Below are positions 18,846 to 28,091 of a stretch of 64,000 bases of DNA, in pieces (positions within the stretch are counted from its first letter, which is position 1; each line of letters starts with the position of its first letter). The stretch comes from Pseudomonas sp. DY-1 (GTDB taxonomy: Bacteria > Pseudomonadota > Gammaproteobacteria > Pseudomonadales > Pseudomonadaceae). Made by a program: the position numbers and the translations under genes. The stretch covers positions 5,742,001 to 5,806,000 of the forward strand of contig NZ_CP032616.1 of the NCBI RefSeq assembly GCF_003626975.1. Direction: 5' to 3'. The notes below the pieces were generated by a model, which worked only from the letters and a program-made list of their open reading frames with translations, did no database searches and was not told the DNA's origin.

Positions 18846-19658
18846 CTAGAAGCACGATCTGCCGGTGTCGGTATCCCGCCAGATGTGTGCGGCGAAGAAG
18901 GCATAGGCATCCGGATTGTCCATGCGGCCCGCCGTGGTCTGGCCGGCCGGTGCCGCTGTGTTGCCCGTGGGGTACTGCGCGCTGCCACGGTTTGGCGGGT
19001 GCGCTCCGGCCACGCCGATGCCGACATCGTGGGCACCTTCGTGGATGAGGATGATGGCGCGGCAGGTCGGCGACAGCTCCCAGAACGGCCGGCACACATG
19101 GACCAGGTCGTCGGCCTCGATCCAGAACGCCTGTTCGCCTTCGCAGATGTTCTGGCTGTTGCAGATGTAGTTGGACACCACCAGGGTGCCGAGAATCTGC
19201 CGGTAGTTGTCTTCGATGGTGGCGCGTTGGGCGGCACTGGGTGCGATGAAATGGCGACCGAGGGCGGTCTCGTAGGTGGTGCCGGCGACCGGGGCGGCGC
19301 CCAGGGCACGGCGGGCGGCACCGACGAATTCGCGGGCGCGCTGGCGGGCGGTTTCCAAGCGCTCGTTGGCGTCGGTGATTCCGGTGATTCGCTCGCTGCA
19401 GTCGCGATAAGCAGGAGTGGCCGGCGGTTCGGCAAGGACTTCGGCCTGGTCGGCGACCGGTGCCTGGTCACCGTCGCGGGCCTGGCGGGGGCCGGCGGGG
19501 CGTTTTTCCTCACTGCATTTTGGGCAACTGCCGCCACAGGCGCAGTTCGAGCGCGCGAAGCGGCGTGAGCGCGCAGCGGGCGGTGCGAGGCTCGCCAGGG
19601 GTGGTGGTGGGCCTTTTCGCCCGCGCAGCGCGGCCTCTTCCTGCAAGGTACTGAACAT
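18846..19658 (-). CDS. eCIS cargo-like protein: M35-like zinc endopeptidase
   Basis: 270 residues. The N-terminus carries CACGGSCPKC (Cys39, 41, 45, 48), the same motif as in both neighbouring DUF4157 proteins, although this protein has no DUF4157 domain. The C-terminal part from about residue 80 has IHEGAH (His206, Glu207, His210), and NPDAYAFFAAHIW supplies a candidate third zinc ligand, Asp250, the arrangement seen in M35/lysine-specific metalloendopeptidases ('HExxH ... N-x-D-x-Y'). It is therefore probably a protein-cleaving payload. The start has a strong GGAGGG site. It lies between the two DUF4157 genes, with gaps of 12 bp and 45 bp. Confidence 0.75.
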   Translation of the reverse strand: MFSTLQEEAALRGRKGPPPPLASLAPPAARSRRFARSNCACGGSCPKCSEEKRPAGPRQARDGDQAPVADQAEVLAEPPATPAYRDCSERITGITDANERLETARQRAREFVGAARRALGAAPVAGTTYETALGRHFIAPSAAQRATIEDNYRQILGTLVVSNYICNSQNICEGEQAFWIEADDLVHVCRPFWELSPTCRAIILIHEGAHDVGIGVAGAHPPNRGSAQYPTGNTAAPAGQTTAGRMDNPDAYAFFAAHIWRDTDTGRSCF

Positions 19659-19703
19659 GTCGATTGCCCTCCTTCGCGGACAGGCGGTGGGACGGTGCTT
19701 CGC

Positions 19704-20984
19704 TCAGGGGCACTTGGTCGAATCGCAAGGGTTGGTGTCCCAGTTGGGGTTGCCGGTCTTCTTGCGGTGGCAGCACAGGTCGGACAGTACGGAGCTGTCG
19801 TAGCTCACCGTGACGGTGGTGACACCTATCCGGGTGTGGTAGTTGAGGTCGCGCATCGAGGTGCCGTTGCCGACATGCACGCACGCGTGCGACCCGGTAT
19901 TGAGCAAGCCTTCGTGGATCGCCTGGATGCCCTTGAAGAAAATCGCGTAATTCATGGTGCCGGCCCCGCTCTTCGAATAGCGGGCGCCCTTGCCGGTCTT
20001 CGCCACCGGATCGGTGAGGTTGCCGAGGCGGACGCTCTCCGAGTCGGTGTAGCCCAGGCCCTCCAGACGCTTGACCTTGGCATTCTTGACACGGTCGGTG
20101 AGACCGATGCCGAGCATGGTGGAGCCGCCGACGATGGACAGCTTCACATCCGGCAGGACCTTGCTCGACTTGCTGCTGTACTTGGCCACCAGGTTGCCAC
20201 TGGGCATTCGCGGTTCCGGTTGCCCGGCTGCCTTGGCGTCGGCCTTGTGGCCGGTGTCCACCACCGCCTTGTCGAAGTGGATGCTGATGCTCTCGATCCA
20301 GGGCTGCTTCTTCGAATCGGTGAGGGTTTCGTTCGCCGCGTCGAAGGCGATGGTGTCCGGTCCCTTGCTGCGGTAGCGGGACAGGCTTCGCGCAGCGCCG
20401 GAGGAGGGTGCGCCACGTTGCTGGATGACATGGGTGAGCTCATGGGCGATCAGGTGCTGTCCGGACCAGGTATCGGGGGTGTACCGGCCTGCGCCAAAGA
20501 CGATATCGCGGCCCACCGCGTAGGCATCGGCCCCCACCTCGTGGGCCGAACGCTCGGCCTGGCTTCCCCGGTGTACCCGGACATCCGCAAAGGGATGGCC
20601 GAAGCGCTGCTCCATATTGGCACGCAATCCCGGCTCAAGTGCCTGGCCCGGGCTGGCGAGGGTCTGCTCGACGCTTTCTGGCGCGGTCTGCGTCTCGCCT
20701 CCGGATGTGCCGCCATGACGCTGGATCTGCATGGGTGCTGCGCCAACGCCATTTGATGCTGTGTGTGCCATAACGGTGGCCGCGACCCGGTCAGCCTCCT
20801 GTTCGTGACTGTCCCCGGGTTCGCTGATGGTGAGCTTTCCAGCGCCACTGCAGCGCGGGCAACCACCGCCACAGGCACAGGACGAGCCTGACGGCTGCCG
20901 TGCAACGACTGGCTGCGGCGCGGCAGCGGCGACGGCTGCCGGCACGCGCTGAGGCCGGAGATTTTCGTGCTGGGTCCTGTACAT
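19704..20984 (-). CDS. eCIS cargo-like protein: DUF4157 fused to an L,D-transpeptidase-like (YkuD) domain
   Basis: 426 residues from ATG 20984; the frame is open further upstream but there it is a shadow of the beta-helix gene. The N-terminus has CACGGGCPRC (Cys36, 38, 42, 45). A DUF4157 domain (about 115-190) follows with HELTH at 181-185. The C-terminal part (about 215-400) ends in MNYAIFFKGIQAIHEG then TGSHACVHVGNG, which matches the YkuD catalytic pattern (His357; Ser365-His366-Ala-Cys368). Ala replaces the usual Gly in SHGC. Such enzymes cross-link or cut peptidoglycan peptides, so a cell-wall-acting payload is likely. A Cys-rich tail (CCHRKKTG, CDSTKC) ends the protein. It starts 8 bp after the preceding stop. 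Confidence 0.75.
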   Translation of the reverse strand: MYRTQHENLRPQRVPAAVAAAAPQPVVARQPSGSSCACGGGCPRCSGAGKLTISEPGDSHEQEADRVAATVMAHTASNGVGAAPMQIQRHGGTSGGETQTAPESVEQTLASPGQALEPGLRANMEQRFGHPFADVRVHRGSQAERSAHEVGADAYAVGRDIVFGAGRYTPDTWSGQHLIAHELTHVIQQRGAPSSGAARSLSRYRSKGPDTIAFDAANETLTDSKKQPWIESISIHFDKAVVDTGHKADAKAAGQPEPRMPSGNLVAKYSSKSSKVLPDVKLSIVGGSTMLGIGLTDRVKNAKVKRLEGLGYTDSESVRLGNLTDPVAKTGKGARYSKSGAGTMNYAIFFKGIQAIHEGLLNTGSHACVHVGNGTSMRDLNYHTRIGVTTVTVSYDSSVLSDLCCHRKKTGNPNWDTNPCDSTKCP

Positions 20985-20992
20985 GGCCGGAG

Positions 20993-23900
20993 TCACTTGG
21001 GTTTGCGTGGCGCAGGTTTCTTCGCCGAGGTGCTCTTGGCCGTGGCCTTCTTCACGACGGCCGTGCGGGAGGTGGTTTCCTTGGCTGCCAGCGTACGGCC
21101 CTTGTCGGTGGGGGTATTGGCGAGCAGTGCCTTGGCTCGCTCGCGCAAGCGGCTGGCTGCCGTGCGGTCGCCGAGTACTTCGATCAATCGAGCGTTGCTG
21201 GCTTCGACGATGCCTTCGACGTCGATGATGTCGCTCTTGGCCAGTTGCTTGCGTGTCGCATCGTCCAGTTCGAGTTTGTCCAGCGGGGTACGCACGGTTG
21301 GCCGCGGCGGTTGTTCCGGTTCCGGCTTGGGTTCGGGCGAAGGCGTGGTCGGGCGGGTACCGAAAATCACGGTGCCTTCGCTGATCACCGACCTGGGCAC
21401 CACCTGCACGGGCACCGCGAGGGTGCTCTGCAGTCGGGCGCCGGGATCGAAGCGCAGCTCGCTGCTGTCGCGCAGCACTTCCCTGCCGGCGGCATCGGCG
21501 ACGCGGGCGACCAGCTTGCCTTCTTTGGCCAGCCTGGCGGTCTGTGTCGAGTCGAAGGTGGCGCTGAAATAGCCGTTGGCGTCGGTTACGCCCACGGTTT
21601 CCGTCGCCGTGCCGCTGCTGCGCAACAGTTCGACCCGGTAGCCGGCCAGGCCCTGGCCGCGATCGTTGACCAGTCGCCCGCTGTAGCTGGAGCCGCCTTC
21701 TGGCTGCTCGACCTCTTTGAACGCCAGGGTTTCCGCCCCCGTGGCCAGCAGGCGACTGGCGAGTGCGCCGTTTTGTGCCCGGGCCTCCAGGGTCTGGCTG
21801 GTTGGGTTGTCGGCGCCATGCTTGGCGCGCATCCGCGCCGCTTCGAACTGGTAGGCCTTTGCGGTCGCTACCTGGGTGGTGTTGATGTGTTGCAGGGCGC
21901 TGGCGGTGCTCTGCTGTGACAGGCTGGAAGCTTCGGCCGAGGTAAAGGCGTCCGAAGAAACCGTGCCTCCCAACTGACCCGCATCGGCGGCCAGCACCGT
22001 AACGAGGAACTGCCAGACGGCCGAGGGCTGGGAGAACAGCTTGCGGCACACGTCTATGTCGAGCACCTGGTTTGGCTGGTCAAGGGTGGGCAACGACGTG
22101 GTACCGGCCGGTGGCAGGGCAACGATGCAATGGTCCGCCTGGTTCATGGTGGTGAGGTTCATGCGAATGCCAATGCTCAGCAGGGACAGCGTCCTTGTGG
22201 CGTCTTCGCGCAGGCGTGACGAGGTGGCCCGCACGGTATCGGCCATCAACAGGGCGTTGGCGAAGAAGGGATTGCCCCGGTACACGGCCGACGTATTGGA
22301 GGCATAGCCCAGATCATCCACCGACAGCAGCATCTGCGAGGTGATGGAGCGGTTGGGCAGCCCCAGACGAATGTAGTTGTCGTCGAACAGCGTTTCGCCA
22401 CCAGGCAGCGATTGTTCGGCGGCGACGGCGAAACGCCGCTTGCCGGCACCGGTGGGCTCGAAGGCCATGTAGGCCCCCAGGACCCGCGCCAGCAGGCGAT
22501 GAATGCCGCCCAGGTTGAGAATCAACACAGCACCCACGGCCGTATCGAGGAAGCCGAACAGGCCGGTGAACTCACTGTTGAAATGGTTGTTGGCCACCGA
22601 GACCGGGCCGAAGGCGAAGGCGGTCAGGGCGCGTCCGGCCGGTTGGTCGACGCGGTTGTCATGCACCCGCAGAGCGGGTTTGGCGCCGCTGGAGGTGGAC
22701 AGCTCGCGGGTCAAGGAACCGGCGAAACGCACATAGATCCCGCCCCGGATTCCGGCCTTGCGGGCGCGCTCGTAGTCTTCGGTACTGGCGCCGTTGACGT
22801 TCAGGGCATTGCCCGTGATGTCGAGATTGTCGCCGTAGCCGACAAACACCCCGCAGACCGGGTCGGCGGCGCGCGGGCCGTTGTCGTGGATCTGGTTGTC
22901 ACTGATCCGCACGCCTTCCGCCACCGCCAGGGAGATGCCGCCGCGGCCAATGCCCTGGGCATCCGCCAGCATTGCCTCGGTGAACGGGTTGCGCAGGTTG
23001 TGGTGCAGGCGGTTGCCGAGAATCGCCAGTTCGCGCACGGGGTCGGTGCCGCGCAGCAGCGGCGTCAGCGCGAGATTGAGCAGAGCGGCGTCGAGGTAGG
23101 CGAGCAAGGCGGCTTTCGGGTCGTTGGTCGGGATGGGGCGGTCCGAACCCTTGAGATTGGCTCCCCGGCGCGCTGCGAAACCAATGCCTGAAAGGCCCAT
23201 CATCGAGATGTCGTTGCCTTCGATGCTCAGTTCATGGAGGAAGCCGCGTGCGCTGCCGGAGGTGCGGGCAGCGAGGGTCACCACAGTGAGCGGGCGGCCG
23301 TTGTCGCGGGCTTCGGCAATGCGCAGTACCTGGTATCGCGGCGACACGTCCAGGCCATAGCGGCCGGGTGCGGTCTTGATGCTGGCCATGCCTTGCTCGT
23401 CGCTACGGTCGCTGGCGAGGGTGGCAGACTCCAGATAAAGGTCGACATCGGCCAGGGGCTTGCCCTGTTCGTCCTGAACCAGGGCGAGGAAGGGGCCGTC
23501 GCTGGTGACATTGACGCTGGGCGCCGGGGCGGGTTCGGTTGGCTCGCCGGGGGTGGAGGACTCGTCGGGGTCGAGGTCACCGCCCAGGGTGATGCCGTTG
23601 CCGCCACCGCCGACGATCCGGTTTTCCAGGATGCGCACTCGCTCGGAGCCGGCGCGTACATGGATGCCGCCAAGGGCGCGATAGGGCTGAACCGGCAGCA
23701 GTTGCACCGGCAGGAAGGTCCACACGGCGAAGGCGTACTGCAGCACCAGTAGCGGGTACAGGTAGAGGATCTCCGGCTTGGCGCACGGGTCGGCCGGGTC
23801 GCGGTTCGGATCGTCGTCAGGCTCTTGCGGGTCTTCAGGCGTTCGTTCGGTAAAGGGCAGCAGCACCAGGGTGTTACGTTCCACCAGCACGTCATCGGCG

Positions 23901-25732
23901 GCCAGGGACAAAGTTGCGCGGCCATCGGCGGTGTCCAGCAGGTGCAGGCGGTTGTCGGCGATCACCAGGCCACTGGCATTGCCGGCGCGAATGGCGTTGT
24001 GTCGTGCGATCACCCGGTTGCCGTGTACACGTACGTCCCGGCAGCCGTCTTCGCGACTGCCATCGATGCGCAGGGCGATACCGTCGTAGGTCACCAGGTC
24101 GAGGTCGCAGATCTCCACGCCTATGCAGTCGATCAGATGCAGCAGTGGTTGGCTGCGGGTTTCCAGGCGCGGCAGGACAAGGGTGCGCCAGCGGCAACCA
24201 TGGATCTTCACGTTGCGCCGGCCTTCCAGCCGCAGGTTGGTGTGGTGCACGCCGGGGAGCAGGCAGAGTTCTCCGCCGGCCGCTGGTAGGTGGATTGCCG
24301 CTTCTTCGAGCGAATTGAAGTCACCAAAACTTCTGACACCATCGCCCACCAGGAAGGTGCAGCAGATCTTCTGGTTGGTCAGAGGGCGGAAGCGCTTGCG
24401 ACAGTCTTCGATGCTGCCGGAAATTTCGGTATTGCGACGACCGGTCCAGTTGATCTCCGCCAGGGGCACGCGGTGATAGACGATGCCGACGGGCGCGGCG
24501 TGATCGAGCAGCACCGGCGGATTGCCGAGTTCGCCCGCGCGCACGTTGAAGGTCCAGTAGTCACCCGGTCGGTAGTGGCCGGCGGTACCGAACGCCAGGC
24601 GAATGCCGTCGCGGAGCTCTTTCGGGTTGGCGACTTCCGGGTAGTCCTGGATTTCCCCCAGACCGTTCCACAGGCGGAAGAACACCGGCGCGGTGGTGCC
24701 TGGCAGGGTGCCGAAGGCGGCCGGGGCTTCGAGTTCCAGGTCGTGGTCGGTGTTCAGGCGCGCCATGCTGCCGTAGACCACAACCCAGGTGCCTGCCAGC
24801 TCGTCGTACTGCAGTGCCTCCAGGTAGAACTCGGTCAGGCCCGAGTTGACGATGGCCGCGCGGCCGGCATCGATGATCACCCGGTCAGGATCGCTACTGG
24901 CATCGAAGCGGCCACGCCCGGCGAGTCCGCCGTTCCATTGGCTCCACTTGAAGCGCACCGGAACCCCCTCCGGGGCATCGGCGATTTCGATGCGATACAG
25001 GCAATGCTCGAAGCCGGTGTAGCCGCCACCGCCGACCACCGGACACTCACCCACCAGGTTGAGCACAGGTGCCAGGGTGGCACTCAACCGCCCTTTGCTG
25101 GCGGGAGAATCGCGCAGGCGGGCAAGGATGCTGCTGCAGTCTTCCCCCTGGGCCAGGCGCAGCAAGCGCAGGCGGAAGTTGACGAAGGCGCGCTCGGAGG
25201 TGTCCGGCCCACCCAGCGCGGGCTCGAGCAGCCGCTGCGGATACTGGAACGCGTGCAGGGCCTCTTCCGAGACTTCGAGGATCACCGCATCGCGGATGCC
25301 GTCGGTGATCTGGCCGGTCGTTGGCATGGGCGTGGCCAGGGGCGGGCCGATGTAGGTGGCTTGGCGAGTCACCAGCGCCAGAGGATCTGGTGCGAGCCCC
25401 GGCAAGCGCGTGAGGATGCCGTCGACCCAGGCACGGCCGGGGTGCAGGCGCAGATGCACCGTGCCGTCCGTTACCGCCGCGGCTTCCACGCGGAATCCCT
25501 CAGGTTCGCTGGCGGGAACCGCACAGACGCCGGCACCGAGGATGTCGCGTCCGGCCTGGCCATTCCACGCCAGTTCCAGCAGCTCGCCTTCGGTGAAGTC
25601 GGCGTCCAGGCTCACGCGGCCTTGCTGGTGCAGCACGCCGCTGAGGTTTCGCAGCACGCCCTGGGCCGGCGGATTTACGCCGTTTTCGTGCTGGTGGGGG
25701 TCGAAGTTCAGTACCGAGAAATCGCCTTGCAT
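20993..25732 (-). CDS. Giant beta-helix eCIS-associated protein (1579 aa)
   Basis: Start ATG 25732 follows GGGGGAGCC, 13 bp after the previous stop. Regions visible in order: an N-terminal part (1-450) beginning MQGDFSVLNFDP and resembling the DUF6519 proteins of eCIS loci; right-handed beta-helix repeats at about 477-617 and 840-1057 (e.g. VRVHGNRVIARHNAIRAGNA, LRVHDNRVDQ); two carboxypeptidase-regulatory/Ig-like insertions at about 740-800 and 1347-1400 (LVNDRGQGLAGYRVELL); a helix-hairpin-helix-like segment at about 1487-1535; and a very basic tail (AKKPAPRKPK). Beta-helices are common in phage spikes and fibres, so it may decorate the baseplate or recognise the target. The HhH and basic tail are unexpected for a fibre. 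No other tail fibre gene is present. Confidence 0.7.
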   Translation of the reverse strand: MQGDFSVLNFDPHQHENGVNPPAQGVLRNLSGVLHQQGRVSLDADFTEGELLELAWNGQAGRDILGAGVCAVPASEPEGFRVEAAAVTDGTVHLRLHPGRAWVDGILTRLPGLAPDPLALVTRQATYIGPPLATPMPTTGQITDGIRDAVILEVSEEALHAFQYPQRLLEPALGGPDTSERAFVNFRLRLLRLAQGEDCSSILARLRDSPASKGRLSATLAPVLNLVGECPVVGGGGYTGFEHCLYRIEIADAPEGVPVRFKWSQWNGGLAGRGRFDASSDPDRVIIDAGRAAIVNSGLTEFYLEALQYDELAGTWVVVYGSMARLNTDHDLELEAPAAFGTLPGTTAPVFFRLWNGLGEIQDYPEVANPKELRDGIRLAFGTAGHYRPGDYWTFNVRAGELGNPPVLLDHAAPVGIVYHRVPLAEINWTGRRNTEISGSIEDCRKRFRPLTNQKICCTFLVGDGVRSFGDFNSLEEAAIHLPAAGGELCLLPGVHHTNLRLEGRRNVKIHGCRWRTLVLPRLETRSQPLLHLIDCIGVEICDLDLVTYDGIALRIDGSREDGCRDVRVHGNRVIARHNAIRAGNASGLVIADNRLHLLDTADGRATLSLAADDVLVERNTLVLLPFTERTPEDPQEPDDDPNRDPADPCAKPEILYLYPLLVLQYAFAVWTFLPVQLLPVQPYRALGGIHVRAGSERVRILENRIVGGGGNGITLGGDLDPDESSTPGEPTEPAPAPSVNVTSDGPFLALVQDEQGKPLADVDLYLESATLASDRSDEQGMASIKTAPGRYGLDVSPRYQVLRIAEARDNGRPLTVVTLAARTSGSARGFLHELSIEGNDISMMGLSGIGFAARRGANLKGSDRPIPTNDPKAALLAYLDAALLNLALTPLLRGTDPVRELAILGNRLHHNLRNPFTEAMLADAQGIGRGGISLAVAEGVRISDNQIHDNGPRAADPVCGVFVGYGDNLDITGNALNVNGASTEDYERARKAGIRGGIYVRFAGSLTRELSTSSGAKPALRVHDNRVDQPAGRALTAFAFGPVSVANNHFNSEFTGLFGFLDTAVGAVLILNLGGIHRLLARVLGAYMAFEPTGAGKRRFAVAAEQSLPGGETLFDDNYIRLGLPNRSITSQMLLSVDDLGYASNTSAVYRGNPFFANALLMADTVRATSSRLREDATRTLSLLSIGIRMNLTTMNQADHCIVALPPAGTTSLPTLDQPNQVLDIDVCRKLFSQPSAVWQFLVTVLAADAGQLGGTVSSDAFTSAEASSLSQQSTASALQHINTTQVATAKAYQFEAARMRAKHGADNPTSQTLEARAQNGALASRLLATGAETLAFKEVEQPEGGSSYSGRLVNDRGQGLAGYRVELLRSSGTATETVGVTDANGYFSATFDSTQTARLAKEGKLVARVADAAGREVLRDSSELRFDPGARLQSTLAVPVQVVPRSVISEGTVIFGTRPTTPSPEPKPEPEQPPRPTVRTPLDKLELDDATRKQLAKSDIIDVEGIVEASNARLIEVLGDRTAASRLRERAKALLANTPTDKGRTLAAKETTSRTAVVKKATAKSTSAKKPAPRKPK

Positions 25733-25745
25733 GGCTCCCCCTTCG

Positions 25746-28091
25746 TCAGGTGACGGGTACAACCAGCGGCCTCACGCCTACCGGCATGAATTCACGCAGC
25801 CGCACGTGCAGGTTGGTCCATTTGTGTGTCTCCAGCAGGAAGCCGAAGGCACCCATCGCATCGTCGTCCGGCCCGAGTTCGCGCACGCGCCGGTCGGTTT
25901 CCCGCTGGAGCTGCGCGTAGCCCGGGTCGTTGAAGCGTTCCGAGGTGAAGTACACCCGCGCATCCGGCGCGTGTACGCAGAAATGGTTGGCTGGCAAACG
26001 GTCGGCGGCGCTGCTGAAAGCGCTCCACTTGATGCAGCCGTGCTGGTTGTCCAGTACTTCGAAGCGCTGACTGAAGATGCCGCCCAGGCCACCCACTGCG
26101 GTGACACGCACCGGGCCGAAACAGGTCAGGCCCTGGAAGTCGAGGGCGGCGCCCCATGCATTGGTCGGGTCGGTGGCGGCCGCGATGGCAAATTGGCCTG
26201 TGGGGGCGTCGTCGAAGCCAAGTCCGGCGTCTACCACGCTGTCCTGGATATCCAGTCGGTAGCGCGAGTCGATGGCGATCGAGCCGACGATGGAGCGCTG
26301 GATCAGGATGTCCGGCGTGGGCGTGAAGGCATCCTGGTCGGCTGCATCAAAACCGTAGCCATCCTCCAGGCGCAGTGCCGGTTGCATGGGCGCGCGCTGA
26401 CCGTTGCGCAGGCTATGTCCGCCAGGCGCCAGGGTGCAGCCGACCAATTCCAGGCGTGCCACCGCGGCGCGGTCGATCAGGGCCTGGCCGATGGGGAAGG
26501 GGGCCGCCGGGTCGGCGGCCAGGTAAAGCCCTTCCAGGCGAACCTGGGGGGTGAACGGCGTTGCGTTGGCGGCGTCCAGCACCCGCAGTGACAAAGGCTG
26601 CGCCAGGAGCAGGAGTGGCCGATGGCCGCCGGCCGCACGGACGGTCAACGAGTGAGCCAGGCGCAGTGAGTGGGTGCCATCGACGGCCGTGCCGGTCATG
26701 GCGGCAAGGTCGAGAGGATGCACAAGGCTGTCGTGGATCTCGACGATCACCGGTCCTGTTGCGCTCTCCAGGCCATCCAGGGCTTGCTGCAGGCTGATGC
26801 CTCCGGATACCTCGCCGACGCGGCGTACTTCCGCATCCGCCGGTATGACCGGGACCTGCCGCGACAGCGGGTGCGCGCCCACCGGACCCGCGGCGCCGTA
26901 GGTGTAGCTGGCCTGCAATTGCGAGACCAGTGCGCCGTTGTCCGTCGTCACCAGCAGGTCGGCCTGAGCGGCGGTTGCCACCCCGACCAGCACCCGGCCG
27001 ATGTCCGGGTCTATGACGATCTCGCCGATGGCGGTGGGGCGTCGCAAACCCTCTTCCCAGGCGCAGAGGTTGTCGCCACGGAACCGCCAGCGCCATTCGG
27101 TCTGGGGTGGCGGCGGTACCAGTAGCGGTTCCAGGGCGCGGGGCAGGAACAGGTGCAGGCCGGCATCTCCCAGGTCGAAACCGCTCGGGGGTGTCGTTGC
27201 CGGATCGTAGTAGTCCACCCGTACGTAGGCGTCGGCATGGCTGGCCAGTCGTGCATCGAGCATCGGGCCGGGTACGGCGTCGGCTTCGGTCAGGGGTGCA
27301 ACTACACCGCCTGAGGTGGCTGCCCGGAGGAAACCGGGGCGGCTGGTGTTGAACAGGTGTACCGGGATGTCCAGCGGGTGCAGGTCGAAGCGCAGGACAA
27401 AGCGTGCCACTCCGGCCGGCTGGACTCCCAGGTTGATGCGGCCCTTGGCCAGAGGGCGGACACGGGGAAGCCGGTAGGCCGACAGGCGCCAGAGGAAGAT
27501 CGCCAGGTTCGGCAGGTTGATGTGGCGCTGGTCGTCCACCGCGGGCTTCAGGTCGGCGCTGTAGGCGAAGGGATCGAAGGGCGTGCCGAGCAGCGCCAGG
27601 GTAGCCGGCTCACGGATCGGTGCGGTGCCGCCGCGGGGTACCTCGAAACGGGTGAGCGTTGCGGTGCCGTAAGGGGGCTGGCCGCCGGCGTCGGGGCGCT
27701 GGTGGTTGAGGTGCTGGGTCCAGCCGAGGTTTTCGCGCAACTCGACGCCACGGCAGGCCCAGCCAGTGAGGTTGACCGCAAGACGCTCGATGGCGCCCAG
27801 GGTGCCCTTGCGCCGGCGCAGCGCGATGGTGTCGGCGACGTCGGCACGCAACGTACGTGGATCGCCCTTGAGGTGCGTGGTGCCCAGCAGGTCGGCCAGG
27901 TAGGGGATGACCCAGTCGTCGCAGGTGTCGATGAACAGGTCTTCATAAAGCTGGGCGATGTTCTGGTGCAGCGCGTCAAAGGGGCCTTCGATGGCGCGAA
28001 GGTAGGCGCGCAACTGATTGGCCGGCGTGACCTCGGCATCGCGAGTGCGATAGATATCCGGCAGGCGCTCGAACAGGGGGACTCGGTTCAT
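25746..28091 (-). CDS. Phage tail protein I-like eCIS baseplate protein
   Basis: 781 residues from ATG 28091, which overlaps the previous stop by 4 bp (ATGA) and has a good GGGGGAA site. The N-terminal 180 residues (LFERLPDIYRTRD, LRAYLRAIEGPFDALHQNIAQLYEDLFIDTCDDWVIPYLADLLG, RRRKGTLGAIERLAVNLTGW) match the phage P2 gpI family, a baseplate wedge component that connects to fibres. The C-terminal 600 residues are beta-rich with repeated short segments (LEGLYLAADP, LDIQDSVVDAGLG), much longer than phage gpI, suggesting a fused fibre-like module. It precedes the giant beta-helix gene. Confidence 0.75.
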   Translation of the reverse strand: MNRVPLFERLPDIYRTRDAEVTPANQLRAYLRAIEGPFDALHQNIAQLYEDLFIDTCDDWVIPYLADLLGTTHLKGDPRTLRADVADTIALRRRKGTLGAIERLAVNLTGWACRGVELRENLGWTQHLNHQRPDAGGQPPYGTATLTRFEVPRGGTAPIREPATLALLGTPFDPFAYSADLKPAVDDQRHINLPNLAIFLWRLSAYRLPRVRPLAKGRINLGVQPAGVARFVLRFDLHPLDIPVHLFNTSRPGFLRAATSGGVVAPLTEADAVPGPMLDARLASHADAYVRVDYYDPATTPPSGFDLGDAGLHLFLPRALEPLLVPPPPQTEWRWRFRGDNLCAWEEGLRRPTAIGEIVIDPDIGRVLVGVATAAQADLLVTTDNGALVSQLQASYTYGAAGPVGAHPLSRQVPVIPADAEVRRVGEVSGGISLQQALDGLESATGPVIVEIHDSLVHPLDLAAMTGTAVDGTHSLRLAHSLTVRAAGGHRPLLLLAQPLSLRVLDAANATPFTPQVRLEGLYLAADPAAPFPIGQALIDRAAVARLELVGCTLAPGGHSLRNGQRAPMQPALRLEDGYGFDAADQDAFTPTPDILIQRSIVGSIAIDSRYRLDIQDSVVDAGLGFDDAPTGQFAIAAATDPTNAWGAALDFQGLTCFGPVRVTAVGGLGGIFSQRFEVLDNQHGCIKWSAFSSAADRLPANHFCVHAPDARVYFTSERFNDPGYAQLQRETDRRVRELGPDDDAMGAFGFLLETHKWTNLHVRLREFMPVGVRPLVVPVT

